The notes: generated by a model not told the origin, from the sequence alone. A stretch of 53,572 bases of DNA from Candidatus Zhuqueibacterota bacterium (GCA_029262035.1 JAJDAE010000059.1:1-53572); one strand, 5' to 3'; positions 27,940 through 38,448 are shown, numbered from the stretch's first letter. Program-made: numbers and translations.

Positions 27940-28090
27940 GCTCGAAATAAAAAAAACTGTATCCCTGTCGCGACGAGTGCTAAAACCGCTCTTCTGTGAC
28001 GACCGTACGGTATGCTCAGTAGGCTATGACGTACAGTCGGGATTACAGCGTTACATGGGCGTTGTGTAAAAAGCAATGCCCATTTAATTT
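27940..28090 (+). ncRNA. candidate small structured RNA C
   Basis: Consensus promoter, closing helix ctgta-tccc (27957-27965) with gggattacag (28039-28048), internal hairpins, terminator atgggcgttg...caatgcccat then TTTAATTT. No ORF of note. Confidence 0.65.
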
Positions 28091-28310
28091 CTCACCTCCT
28101 TTCAATTCATTTTTTGCATTCCTGAAAGATTTTACTCAAAAACAATGCCATTGAATATGTGACTATTAGGTGAGTTTTATTGAGTGTCTCTAAAGAGAGG
28201 TAAATTAAAGAGTTGTAATAAAGATTTTAGATCGGCTTAAGCCGGGCGGGTACATCTGGAGACAAAACCTATGAGTAAGTTTAAATGACGGTGTCAAAAA
28301 TAATGACAAC

Positions 28311-29771
28311 TTATTCCTGACAGATGATGTTATATTTTTTTATTTTGTTCTGCAAATTTGTACGTGATACTCCCAATAATTTTGCCGATTCGGTTTTATT
28401 GTTATTTGTTTGAGTCAACGCATCAATAATTTTATTTTTTTCATATTTTTCTACCTCGTCTTTTAGTATTATGCCATCTTCTGGTAGAATTGAACTCCCG
28501 TGAGTCGTATTAACTTTCTCGGACACAGAAATCTGTTCCTCGTGCAATATTTCTGGAAAATGTTCCGGTTTCAGTTTGCAATCAGGCTTTTCATCATTAG
28601 CAAGAAATATTGCCTTAGTTAGTAACCTCTGAAGCGTTCTCACATTACCATCTAAGAAATGGTATTTCTCAAGTAAATGGTGTGCCTCATCCGAAATCTT
28701 TCTTGGGTTTATTCCAACAGTTTTTTTTACGAGATGCTGTATCAAAAATTCAGATAAAACAGATATATCCTCTGGTCTTTCTCTAAGGGGCGGTATGCAA
28801 ATTTCTATTATATTCAATCTTTGATAAAGTTCATTTCTAAATTCATTGTTTTTTATTTTCTGTTTCAAGTCAGCGTTTGTGGCGGCAATAATTCTCACCT
28901 TCACTTTTTTTATATCATTACTTCCAAGTCTCTTTATCTCTCCGTACTCAATAGCTCTAAAAAGCTTGACCTGGGTTTCAATAGACATTTCCGCCACTTC
29001 ATCCAGAAACAGCGTGCCACCATTCATATCTTCAAAGATCCCTTTGTGTGTAGTCGTCGCCCCAGTATAAGCACCTTTTTCATAACCGAATAGCTCAGCT
29101 TCCACGAGGTTATCGGGTACAGCACCACAATTTATTCCCATATATTTTTGTTTTGCCAAAGGGCTTTTTGTGTGAATTAGTCGTGCAAACAATTCTTTGC
29201 CTGTTCCACTATCTCCTGTAATCAGTACACTTAAATCCGTCTGAGCCGCCTTACAGGTTAATTCGACAACGTCCTTCATTTTTTTTGATTGAAATATGAT
29301 TGGATCCTTACTTAGTGTAAATATTGGCTTTTGGCGTTCAATAATCGCAGCATTAGCACCTCCGAGAAGATTATCTACTATTTCATCTTCATCTAGTGTT
29401 TTCTCAATAAACCGATAAAAACCCTCATAACCACGCAACCACTTATTAATTGAATCCTTCGCGTCATACTTATCGGATACTAATAGCACTTCGAGATTCT
29501 TTCCAAGCTGTTTTTTTTGAATTTCCCTGATCAAGAATGCTCCGCCAAATGGTTTATCTTCCTTAATCGGTTTGTCGATATGACAGTTAGGTTCCATGAA
29601 TAAATCTGATATAATGAAGTGAATCTCTGGGTTTTTAGCTATTATTTCGATAGCTGCTACAGCGTTGTCTGCCAGCAAAGTTTCTTTCGCATAAGGTGCA
29701 ACGCATTTTTTATATAAATCTCTCCATCGTTCTTCGTCATCAATAATCAAGTAATTAAATTTTGGTTCCAT
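28311..29771 (-). CDS. sigma-54-dependent response regulator (REC-AAA+-Fis HTH)
   Basis: YLIIDDEE and FIISDLFMEP (REC), GDSGTGKELFARLIH, ELFGYEKGAYTGA (GAFTGA variant), LGVSRTNLQNKIKKY. Confidence 0.92.
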   Translation of the reverse strand: MEPKFNYLIIDDEERWRDLYKKCVAPYAKETLLADNAVAAIEIIAKNPEIHFIISDLFMEPNCHIDKPIKEDKPFGGAFLIREIQKKQLGKNLEVLLVSDKYDAKDSINKWLRGYEGFYRFIEKTLDEDEIVDNLLGGANAAIIERQKPIFTLSKDPIIFQSKKMKDVVELTCKAAQTDLSVLITGDSGTGKELFARLIHTKSPLAKQKYMGINCGAVPDNLVEAELFGYEKGAYTGATTTHKGIFEDMNGGTLFLDEVAEMSIETQVKLFRAIEYGEIKRLGSNDIKKVKVRIIAATNADLKQKIKNNEFRNELYQRLNIIEICIPPLRERPEDISVLSEFLIQHLVKKTVGINPRKISDEAHHLLEKYHFLDGNVRTLQRLLTKAIFLANDEKPDCKLKPEHFPEILHEEQISVSEKVNTTHGSSILPEDGIILKDEVEKYEKNKIIDALTQTNNNKTESAKLLGVSRTNLQNKIKKYNIICQE

Positions 29772-29789
29772 TGTTAATCCAAGAGATCG

Positions 29790-32700
29790 TTAATTATAAT
29801 TTTTAATTGGAAGATAAATTGCAAATTTCATACCTTTGTTAATACCATCACTACTCGGCTCAATATACCCATCGTGCAGGTCAACCGCTTCTTTAATAAT
29901 TGTTAAGCCCCATCCAGATCCCATTTCTTTGTTACTCTTATGTTGTCCTTCTTGGAAGATATTTTTTGTATCTTCTGGATTCATTCCAATACCTGTATCA
30001 GAACACTCTATTTTTTGGAAATTGCCAGCACGCTCGATAGAAAATCGCACATACTCTTTTGCTTTTCTTTTCTGTTTTTCTTGAATTGACTGGACGGCGT
30101 TTTTTGAAAGACAATAAAAGCAGTCTTCCATTCGTATTTTGGAAAATTCGTTAGTATAATCATCTGTTGGTTTAAAATAAAGTTCGAAGTAGATTGATTC
30201 ATTATTATACAATTGGTTGAAAGAATCGCATATAGTTGATAGTAGTTCTGTGACCGACTCCACTGTTAGTATTGGGAACTTAAATCTTTTGAAATACTTT
30301 TGCGGTAACTCGGCCAATTCTTTTAGTTCGTTTAATATCTCTTGTTGTCCTTTTCTGTCTCTCTGCTTTTCGAGATCTCCTATTTTATGTTGCATAGCAT
30401 GATAGGGACGAGAGATATTTAATTCAAGCATCGACTCTTTTTTACAGTGTTCATAGAGGCTACTCATTTGCAAAATTAAATAGTTAGTCATAAAGTCCCT
30501 GTTTTCAACGGGTCTTTCAAAACTCTCCAAAAACAAATTCTTTGACCTTTTCCAGTAATCTTTTTCTTTGTGAAAAGCATCAAAGTTTTCATAAGTGCTA
30601 ATCATGTATTTTAAAAATTCATTTGTTTCAGGCAGAGTACATTTAAAATTGATTTTATATTCATAGCTATCAAAATGAATTACGATGCATAAAAATGATG
30701 TCTGATTGTGCTTAGTAATAAAGTTTTTTAGTTCTTTTTCTATCTGGCTTATTTTAGGTTTTTGGATTGATTCGTAATCAAACTCACAATGTAGTTGCAG
30801 AGATATAGCCCCTTCCATCTCATCTTCATTTACAGAAAAAACTATTCTCCTTTCTAATGACAGTTTGAATATTTTAATAAGATAATTTTCGATAACTTCT
30901 TCCAGGCTTTGCAAAAAATAATTATATGTTGATGCATCCATTTTGTATACTTTTGTTGATGGATTAAATACAATTTCAGAATTTGGAATATTTTTACGGT
31001 AGCTCCTAACTTTGTAGTTAAGTTGTTGGATTAAATCTATTTGTTCGAAACTTAAGGCATACTCTTTTTTTCTGAATTTATCCCTTTCGTTCAGAAAAAT
31101 ATTAATTTCCTTTTTTAACTGTATAAGGTGATTGGTATTTACCAAGCAACTCTCTATTTCTTGCTGAATGTTATTCAGAATTGGTTGAAATTGGGCAATA
31201 GAAAATTCAAGATATGCTCCTTTTGAGGATGCGAAGTATTCTGAAACTAAATCTAAAATGTCTTCATCTTCTATTGTTTCAAGCAGACTAAATATATGAT
31301 TTACATAGTCATAAATTGAGTCAAACGATAAGCGGTCATGAAAAATATATAGATAAATCGTTTGTTTCATAAAATAGTGCGTAATTACTGCCCTTACAAA
31401 ATGTGATGAGGTAAGAAATAATTCTTCCAAAATTTTATTTATGGGTTGCTCAAAAGTGCTAATGGCTGTAATTTGCTCTATAATTTCCTTTTTTACATTG
31501 TCGGGTTGAATTTCAATCCATTCCTTAAATGCAGTTTTTACATTAGGTAGATCTATTGACTCTTTTAGCAGTTCAACAATCCTGACGATAGTGACTTTAT
31601 CCCTTGGTCTTTCTTTAATCACCTTTACAAGATTATCAAATGCCTTTTCCTTGTCACCTTTGTTATTTCTTTTCACATAGCAATCAGCCATTGAGGTTAA
31701 GGCACGAAAGTCATTTTTTTGTTCAGTTATTATTATTTCATAGGTTTGGATTGCAAATGTATAGTCACCCTTTATTTTATGTGTCTGCGCTACTTTATCC
31801 AACGCAGCAAGATGACGATTATTTGAGTTTGAACCGCTTCTAAAATAAGATTCAGTAAAATGATGGATTGCATCTGCGTGTTTCCCTTTTCTTAGATAGA
31901 TTTCACCCAAATAAAACAGGGCTATCGAATCTTCTTGGAAATTGTATATTTTCTTAATTTCACTTTCTGCTTCATCGAGTTTCTTTTCAAACATTAATAT
32001 GTTTGCATTCCTTGTAATTGCGATGGCATCATAGGGATCAATTTCTAAAATAAGATTATTGTACCTTTTACAACGTTTAAATTTCTTTCTGTCGTAAAAG
32101 TATTTTGCTATTAATTCGAGAAAAACTATATTATTTTTACTCGGTTCATTAAATTTAACATCGGTTTTTAAGGCATTAATACGTCTTTCATAAAGGGAAT
32201 CATATTTTTCGAAATCATCTTGCTTAGAATAAAGACGGAGTAGACGCTTAACTGCTGTTAAATTTTCTGGGCTCTTGTCTTCAACGATTTCTCGCCACAA
32301 TTCCTCAGCTTTTGAACGATTGCCGTCTAAAAGATGTAGTTCTGCCAATCGAAACAAATTCCATTCGTAAGATTTCTGATCATCCTTTTGGGTTGGCAAC
32401 GTAAGAATTTGGTTAACGGTATTTATGGCTTCCTTATAATCACCTTTCTTTTCGTGCATTTTAACAATTTTATCATATGCAGCTATATCTTTAGGCTTTT
32501 GCTTGATGCATTTTTGGTAGTAAGCTTTGCACTTTTCGAAATCTCCAGCTTCAAGAAATATATCACCAATTAACAAGTTTCCTGCATACCAAAATTTTGC
32601 ATTCCCCTGGCAGATCTTAATTAATCGTTCTGCTTCCTGCAATGCCTTTTCCATGAAACCGGAATCTTTTTTGGCCACCTCATAATAACAATTTGCAAGG

Positions 32701-33851
32701 CGTTCACACACGAATTTGGTATGCGTGTTAATAAAAGACTCAAAAAATGGAATTGCCTTCTTATAGTAAGTTAAAGCTAAAAGGGGATCGATTTTTTTGT
32801 AGAGGTTCCCAAGCAAACGATATGAATCACCTATGGATGTCAATTCTACGTATTTCTCAATCCGAGTTATTGTTCTATACATAGGACCAAAACTGATAAC
32901 TCTAGATAAGTACTGAATTGCTCTTTCAGAGTCGTTAAGTTTGAAATAGATTTTACCAATTGAGTAATAATTGTACAACTCGTCCGATTCCGATTCGAAC
33001 ACCATTTTTTCTAGCAGCCGAGAAATCGTCTTTTCCACTTCATTTGAATTAACCAATACCCGCGCCAAGCCATCTATAGCTTTGGAATAAACATTTATGT
33101 TTTGTCTTGGGCTATGTGACATTGAATTAATGGCTTTTTGGTAAAAATCCGCAGCAGATTCATTTTTTTCAAGTAAAGAGTAGTAGTCAGCAATGAGACT
33201 CAGGTCAAAAGCTTTAAAATCTTTACCTTCCAGACCAGTTTTTAAATCACTTATTTCCTTTTGAAAATGTTGCCTTTTTTCTTCATCAGTTTTGAAATTT
33301 CCTAGCTGTGTCGATTCATAATGTTTTATATCAAGTAAATGTTGTTCAATTAATTGATGGATTCTCTTCTGATCTTTTTCAGGGATAGAAATATCAAAGA
33401 ACATCTTTTTTGCTCTTCCAAGTGGCGATTTATTTTTTCTAAAAATTATATTTCTGTAGAATCTAACGATATTCGAAACTGTTTTTTCTATATCTTCAGT
33501 TAACTCAATGGCTTTTTTTAGACTTTGTGTAGCTTTTGACTTTTTATTGCTGTATTCGTATAAATACGCTAAATTGACTAAAACGTCGTCCTTGTTTGGT
33601 TCTCTTTCAAGCAAATACATAAAATTTGCAATTCCTTCCTCTCGCAACCTTGGATCGTTATCGTCAAACGACCGTTTAAGATAGTACTCTCTGATTTGTT
33701 TCAACAATGCAAAATCTTTGAAGGGTAGATGGTTATATTGAGGAGACAGAATTTTCTGAACGAGCACTTTTGCTCTATCAAATTCTTTAGAACCAAGGTC
33801 ACTTCTAATAACCTGTTCAAGCTCAATATTCGATAAGTTACTGTTGTCCAT
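29790..33851 (-). CDS. large soluble TPR-repeat protein with C-terminal HATPase_c domain (sensor kinase-like)
   Basis: Multiple TPR-like units across the first ~800 aa; C-terminus NAVQSI (N box), CSDTGIGM (G1), GSGWGLTIIKEAVDLHDG (G2). Confidence 0.85.
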   Translation of the reverse strand: MDNSNLSNIELEQVIRSDLGSKEFDRAKVLVQKILSPQYNHLPFKDFALLKQIREYYLKRSFDDNDPRLREEGIANFMYLLEREPNKDDVLVNLAYLYEYSNKKSKATQSLKKAIELTEDIEKTVSNIVRFYRNIIFRKNKSPLGRAKKMFFDISIPEKDQKRIHQLIEQHLLDIKHYESTQLGNFKTDEEKRQHFQKEISDLKTGLEGKDFKAFDLSLIADYYSLLEKNESAADFYQKAINSMSHSPRQNINVYSKAIDGLARVLVNSNEVEKTISRLLEKMVFESESDELYNYYSIGKIYFKLNDSERAIQYLSRVISFGPMYRTITRIEKYVELTSIGDSYRLLGNLYKKIDPLLALTYYKKAIPFFESFINTHTKFVCERLANCYYEVAKKDSGFMEKALQEAERLIKICQGNAKFWYAGNLLIGDIFLEAGDFEKCKAYYQKCIKQKPKDIAAYDKIVKMHEKKGDYKEAINTVNQILTLPTQKDDQKSYEWNLFRLAELHLLDGNRSKAEELWREIVEDKSPENLTAVKRLLRLYSKQDDFEKYDSLYERRINALKTDVKFNEPSKNNIVFLELIAKYFYDRKKFKRCKRYNNLILEIDPYDAIAITRNANILMFEKKLDEAESEIKKIYNFQEDSIALFYLGEIYLRKGKHADAIHHFTESYFRSGSNSNNRHLAALDKVAQTHKIKGDYTFAIQTYEIIITEQKNDFRALTSMADCYVKRNNKGDKEKAFDNLVKVIKERPRDKVTIVRIVELLKESIDLPNVKTAFKEWIEIQPDNVKKEIIEQITAISTFEQPINKILEELFLTSSHFVRAVITHYFMKQTIYLYIFHDRLSFDSIYDYVNHIFSLLETIEDEDILDLVSEYFASSKGAYLEFSIAQFQPILNNIQQEIESCLVNTNHLIQLKKEINIFLNERDKFRKKEYALSFEQIDLIQQLNYKVRSYRKNIPNSEIVFNPSTKVYKMDASTYNYFLQSLEEVIENYLIKIFKLSLERRIVFSVNEDEMEGAISLQLHCEFDYESIQKPKISQIEKELKNFITKHNQTSFLCIVIHFDSYEYKINFKCTLPETNEFLKYMISTYENFDAFHKEKDYWKRSKNLFLESFERPVENRDFMTNYLILQMSSLYEHCKKESMLELNISRPYHAMQHKIGDLEKQRDRKGQQEILNELKELAELPQKYFKRFKFPILTVESVTELLSTICDSFNQLYNNESIYFELYFKPTDDYTNEFSKIRMEDCFYCLSKNAVQSIQEKQKRKAKEYVRFSIERAGNFQKIECSDTGIGMNPEDTKNIFQEGQHKSNKEMGSGWGLTIIKEAVDLHDGYIEPSSDGINKGMKFAIYLPIKNYN

Positions 33852-34447
33852 ATCGACTCGAAATGTTTTAAATAACTCCCAACAGAATAATTAACTCAGG
33901 TAGCATTCCGGTGAATAGTCCCTCTTGGATTATTTATAAATTCCCGCCATTGTTGCTTCACGAAATAATTTAAAAATTTAAATTCCATCAATCCGACAAT
34001 ATTGCAAAATCAATCTTATCTAGGGGAACATTTATAGTTTTTATTTTCGAGAAGAGAAAAACGCCTTGGTGCACTACCAACAATATAACAACCAATGATT
34101 CCTTTTCAACAAAAATTTGAGGTTTTTCGCAGGTCAGGATTGTAAATTAAAAGAACTCCAGAAGGCCCTTTGCCCAACTACTTCTGATTTTACAATTTAA
34201 TATGGAAGTAAAACCGGACTTGAACTGACGCCCCCTTGCCCCCAGAAAAGTGAGCTGTCTGTAAATAACTATAACTTGCACGGACGTAAGTCAATGAAAC
34301 CCAATAAATACTACCGAAAAAAATGGTCAAGATTTGCTACCATTCACTAGCGAAAAATAGAATAAAATGGGGTAAAATAGAGTAAAATAGAAAAGGGATA
34401 CAACCGAAGCTATATCCCATAAAATTAACTAATTACTTGATTTTATT

Positions 34448-34524
34448 TGGTGGAGCCGATGGGGATCGAACCCACGACCTCATGACTGCCAGTCATGCGC
34501 TCTCCCAAACTGAGCTACGGCCCC
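34448..34524 (-). tRNA. tRNA-Ala(GGC), CCA encoded
   Basis: Minus GGGGCCGTAGCTCAGTTTGGGAGAGCGCATGACTGGCAGTCATGAGGTCGTGGGTTCGATCCCCATCGGCTCCACCA; anticodon loop CTGGCAG, G3-U70 pair. Confidence 0.97.
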
Positions 34525-34955
34525 TAATGAGGGCAAAAACATACATAATTACATTTAAAAAGTCAAGCGTTACTTCCTATAAAAAAGCTCCTTCATAACT
34601 CTTTCAGCAATCAATTCATAAATCCGTTTACTAAAATAAAAGCCATCCTCAACTTTGCTTCTTATACTTAGTATTCTTAATTCGGTGTCTTGTTCGGAAT
34701 TCTTCATCGTATTTCCAATTATTGGAGCGTTTCCGCAGTGAGAGTGAACGGATTACATTTCCCATCTAAACATCTATTATTTAAGCTATTTAGCTATGAT
34801 TCATATCGACGCTTTGTTACAAAACTTTAAAATAATAAATAAGAGAGAATTAATTCATCGTAGCAAAGATTTTTTGAAACAAAAAAATATTAAACTACGT
34901 TATTTTTTATATGAGTTCAATCTCATATAAAAGTTCCTTCCTCCTCCGAGCCGTT

Positions 34956-35786
34956 CTAATTGGACGGCTCTTTTTTTATATCCCCACCTCTCTTCCAGAA
35001 AGGATAAACAATCCTAGCCAATAAGTTTTCAGGGTAGGTTGCCTCCATACCTTCAAACCCAATTTCTTCTGGCTGTATTTCATTTTCGGGCCAATAAACT
35101 GTGCCGAAGAGCCAATCCCAAATGCTGAGCACGATTCCAAAATTCTGCCCGCCTTTGCCATGCACCTCCACATCATGGTGCCACACATGCATAAGGGGAG
35201 AATTAAAAATATACTTGAACGGACCCCAATCAATTGACAAATTGGCATGATTTAAGTTCTGCATCAGCGTGCCGATTATTGCGATTAAAAACACAATACT
35301 GCTGTCTGCCCCCATAATAACAAGAGGTAAATATGACAGGGTCTTATAAACAATAACTTCGCCCCAATGAAATCGGAAATTACCGATCCAATCTAACTCC
35401 TTAATGCTGTGGTGGAGTTTGTGAAGCTCCCACAACCAGGGTACATTATGAAGCAACCGATGGATATTCCATTCAATGAAATCTTTGGCAATAAAAAAAA
35501 TGAGAAACTGTAGCCAGAATGGTAAACCAGAAAGCAATGCAAAAGACTCTGGTAATGGCACGCCATTTGAACTCAAAAATGAATTGAATAAAAAAAGTAT
35601 TTTACCAATGGCAATCGCAAGCAGCACACCAAGGTAATGCCCGTTAAAAACCAACCAAAACAAATCCTGCCCAATGCCCTCCCGCAAAATTTTTTGTTGT
35701 TTACGCCAAGGATTGATCCTTTCTGCTAAAAAACAAAATAAAGAAATGGCCATCAGCCAGAAATAATATTGTAAATATACAGGCAT
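34956..35786 (-). CDS. sterol desaturase / fatty acid hydroxylase superfamily membrane protein
   Basis: Histidine boxes HRLLH, HKLHH, HVWHHD within a multi-TM protein. Confidence 0.88.
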   Translation of the reverse strand: MPVYLQYYFWLMAISLFCFLAERINPWRKQQKILREGIGQDLFWLVFNGHYLGVLLAIAIGKILFLFNSFLSSNGVPLPESFALLSGLPFWLQFLIFFIAKDFIEWNIHRLLHNVPWLWELHKLHHSIKELDWIGNFRFHWGEVIVYKTLSYLPLVIMGADSSIVFLIAIIGTLMQNLNHANLSIDWGPFKYIFNSPLMHVWHHDVEVHGKGGQNFGIVLSIWDWLFGTVYWPENEIQPEEIGFEGMEATYPENLLARIVYPFWKRGGDIKKEPSN

Positions 35787-35949
35787 ATTTTCCCCTTTTC
35801 TAGAAAAAAGTAAAACGCACTAATTACATCCATCGACAAAAGCGAAACATAATCCCAACTAAACAGCGCGAGGTGTACTTCCTGATTGTTCTTAACTCAA
35901 GAGCATAAAATAATTAATGCGAAGTTTAATGTCAACGGATAGAAACAAA

Positions 35950-35982
35950 AGAAAGTCCGGTCGTTACTGACCGGACTTTATA
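35950..35982 (-). terminator. intrinsic terminator
   Basis: aaagtccggtcgttactgaccggacttt, after the PorV-like operon. Confidence 0.7.
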
Positions 35983-36071
35983 GTGGGGCGCCTAAGATAA
36001 GTCTACACGCAAAAAATACTTAAATGCCGGGTTGTCTAAATTCTATTTGTATTAAATCAGTTTGGGGCAAT

Positions 36072-37352
36072 TCATAGTATATCCACATATTTATAATGTA
36101 CCCATCCAAATGCGCCATTTCTTAATTTAACTTTGACCCAATTGTATTCTTTTTTAATGAATTCTAATCTTTGATTCTTTTTAATTTTTCCTGCTTTTCT
36201 AAAGTTTGTCCCGGGGCCTGAGCGAACATTGAGCACGGTCGCTTTCACAACTACATAGCGTGTTCCTTTATATGATTTCTTATTTTTCTTGCGAACTGTT
36301 TTGCGTGTAGCTGAATAGGGTCGGTCCGGCTTAGCATAGCTTTTTTTGGGGCTTGGCGAAAAAGAAAATGTCAAAGAAACCCGATGAATATCATCATTCA
36401 AAATATGGTCATTCGTATAACCGTAGTTTAGTTCCAGGGAATGATTGGACAGCGGCATATGAACGCCAAGACCACCAGAAATTTGTTTGTCAAAATAACC
36501 TACCCGTACAGGGAACGCATCTATGGGGCGAAATTCGAGTCCAAAGTGAAAAGAAGGATCTAACCCACCGGTTTTATTAACGTCGGCCGAAAGTGTAAAT
36601 CCATCGGCTAAATCATATGCGGTGCCAAAGCGAAATGTCATCGGTACTCCTTCGGTTAGTCCACTCTTCCATCTATAATCGGTGCCAATATCCTGTGCGA
36701 GTAAGGCAAGAGAAAGCCGATCACTCACATGCAATAAAATACCGGCATCGAATCCTAAACCGGTTGCAGTGTCAGTATCCAAATTATTCTGTATGAACTT
36801 CACATTGCCGCCGAATGAAAAACTACGTCCGATTGATCGGCTGAGCGAAAAGAAAAAGGCATTCTGAGAATTACCAAAAAAATACTCCGGCTCTACGGTA
36901 TTAGCCGACCTGCCTTCAATGTCATTAATGCGTAAGCCAATCCAGCTCAATCCAACAGTCATAAAACCTCCTACCGGTAAAACGCTGCTGGCAAAATTAA
37001 ATGTCCGGTCAAAAGGTAAATCTACATTCATAAATTCAAACTGGAAATTGGAAATTTGATCGATGCCGGCAGGATTCCAAAAGGCCGCAGAAGGATCATC
37101 CGCAATCGCCGAAAAAGCCCCGCTTAACCCAAGCGCTCTTGCACCTACTCCCATGCGTAAAAAAGCGCCGGGCTGACCGTTGCTATTCTTATTTATTGCA
37201 TCGACTTTTGGATTTTGAGCAAAAACAGAACCCGTGAAAAAAAAACTTATTGAAAGTAGAACGACAAAAATATATTTATACTCGAAGTTGAATGTGCTAT
37301 GCTGCATTTTTACATCCTCTACAAAATTCTTAAATTCGTTGTCATCATCCAT
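36072..37352 (-). CDS. PorV/PorQ-like outer-membrane beta-barrel protein with C-terminal bacterial SH3 domain
   Basis: GAFLRMGVGARALGLSGAFSAIADDPSAAFWNPAGI typical of PorV/UPF0164; C-terminal VVKATVLNVRSGPGTNFRKAGKIKKNQRLEFIKK...GWVHYKYV SH3b. Confidence 0.82.
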   Translation of the reverse strand: MDDDNEFKNFVEDVKMQHSTFNFEYKYIFVVLLSISFFFTGSVFAQNPKVDAINKNSNGQPGAFLRMGVGARALGLSGAFSAIADDPSAAFWNPAGIDQISNFQFEFMNVDLPFDRTFNFASSVLPVGGFMTVGLSWIGLRINDIEGRSANTVEPEYFFGNSQNAFFFSLSRSIGRSFSFGGNVKFIQNNLDTDTATGLGFDAGILLHVSDRLSLALLAQDIGTDYRWKSGLTEGVPMTFRFGTAYDLADGFTLSADVNKTGGLDPSFHFGLEFRPIDAFPVRVGYFDKQISGGLGVHMPLSNHSLELNYGYTNDHILNDDIHRVSLTFSFSPSPKKSYAKPDRPYSATRKTVRKKNKKSYKGTRYVVVKATVLNVRSGPGTNFRKAGKIKKNQRLEFIKKEYNWVKVKLRNGAFGWVHYKYVDIL

Positions 37353-38065
37353 TAGTCATTTGATACTGCAATTTTTATAACTTTTTGTTCATTTTCAGCT
37401 TGGATCGAGCAGAAATAAACACCATTAGCAACATAATCTCCATATCTGTTTTTCCCATCCCAGAAATCTTCAGTATGCTCGCCTTGACGTTTGCCCTGTT
37501 TTTTTACGAGTGTTGTTACAATGTTTGAATTCACATCAAAAATTTTTATGGTTACTTCAGCAGATTTCTTCAACTCATATCGTATTAAAGTCTGCTCCTG
37601 TCCTACTTTAAACGGGTTTGGGAAATTATAGGCCAGCGGTTGCAAAAGCGCTTCATCTGAAACAGGAGGATCATCTGAGTTGCCATCATCTCCTTTATCA
37701 TCATCATTTTTGGGGATATATATTCCGCTTTCATCTGAAAAATTACTTTCATTACCAGACAAATCAATGGCTGTAACCGCAAAAAAATACTGGCTGTCAC
37801 TTTTCAGGCCATCAATTTGGTAAGCTGTAATATTCCCAACGTACAAAGACTCCTGATAATCACGAGAATTCGTTCCATAGTAAACTTTATAACCCGCCAG
37901 GTCGTTTTCAGAATTTGCATCCCACGACAAACTCACTGAACTTGCAAAACCAGAACTTGTAAGCAAAGTCGTAAAAAATGTTGCAAAAATTAATTTGAGC
38001 AGCTTCAAAAATCGTAAGTGATAACTTCGATGTTTAAACATGATGTTTTCCTGAACTATGAGCAT
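37352..38065 (-). CDS. secreted fibronectin type III protein with FlgD-Ig/type 9-like C-terminal domain
   Basis: VSLSWDANSENDLAGYKVYYGTNSRDY (FN3) and NFPNPFKVGQEQTLIRYELKKSAEVTIKIFD...GVYFCSIQAENEQKVIKIAV. Confidence 0.78.
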   Translation of the reverse strand: MLIVQENIMFKHRSYHLRFLKLLKLIFATFFTTLLTSSGFASSVSLSWDANSENDLAGYKVYYGTNSRDYQESLYVGNITAYQIDGLKSDSQYFFAVTAIDLSGNESNFSDESGIYIPKNDDDKGDDGNSDDPPVSDEALLQPLAYNFPNPFKVGQEQTLIRYELKKSAEVTIKIFDVNSNIVTTLVKKQGKRQGEHTEDFWDGKNRYGDYVANGVYFCSIQAENEQKVIKIAVSND

Positions 38066-38448
38066 TAAATCATCTTTTTAATTAAGGTCAAAATATGACT
38101 GGGTTTTGCTGGCTTTTCCAAAATCTGCCTATCTTTCCCAGTCGTGATTCTAATTTTATAGCCGGTTAAAAAAATAACTTTCAACCGGCTATCCTGAGCG
38201 CTAAACTGTTTTATTAATTTTAAACCATCAGAGTCGGGCAGCTTGTAATCAGTAATAATTAATTGATATTTTCCTGCTCTAAACATTTTCAAAGCACTTT
38301 TTGCGTTAAATGCAACATCTGCCTCGTACCCCTCGTCATCCAGAAAATCCTTCAAAACCAGCGCCGAATCCCGGGCATCATCAATTAGTAGTATCTTTTT
38401 TTTCATTTTTCTATAATCTTCAAAAAGTTCAGGGGAGATGAATTGCAC
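38065..38448 (-). CDS. single-domain response regulator
   Basis: ILLIDDARDSALVLKDFLDDEGYEADVAFNAKSALKMFRAGKYQLIITDYKLPDSDGLKL...VIFLTGYK. Confidence 0.88.
   Translation of the reverse strand: MQFISPELFEDYRKMKKKILLIDDARDSALVLKDFLDDEGYEADVAFNAKSALKMFRAGKYQLIITDYKLPDSDGLKLIKQFSAQDSRLKVIFLTGYKIRITTGKDRQILEKPAKPSHILTLIKKMI

Noticed and set aside
28311-33851. Calling the TPR-HATPase/regulator pair Detocs
   Set aside because: Response regulator has a sigma-54 AAA+ output rather than a Detocs effector, and no DtcB-like second regulator is present.
34205-34240. tRNA-like fragment gtcagttcaagtccggt on the minus strand
   Set aside because: T-loop-like TTCAAGT but flanking bases cannot form a T stem; not a displaced tRNA end.
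34343-34400. taaaatag(a/g) tandem repeats
   Set aside because: Short, imperfect and AT-rich; insufficient on their own to call a recombination site.
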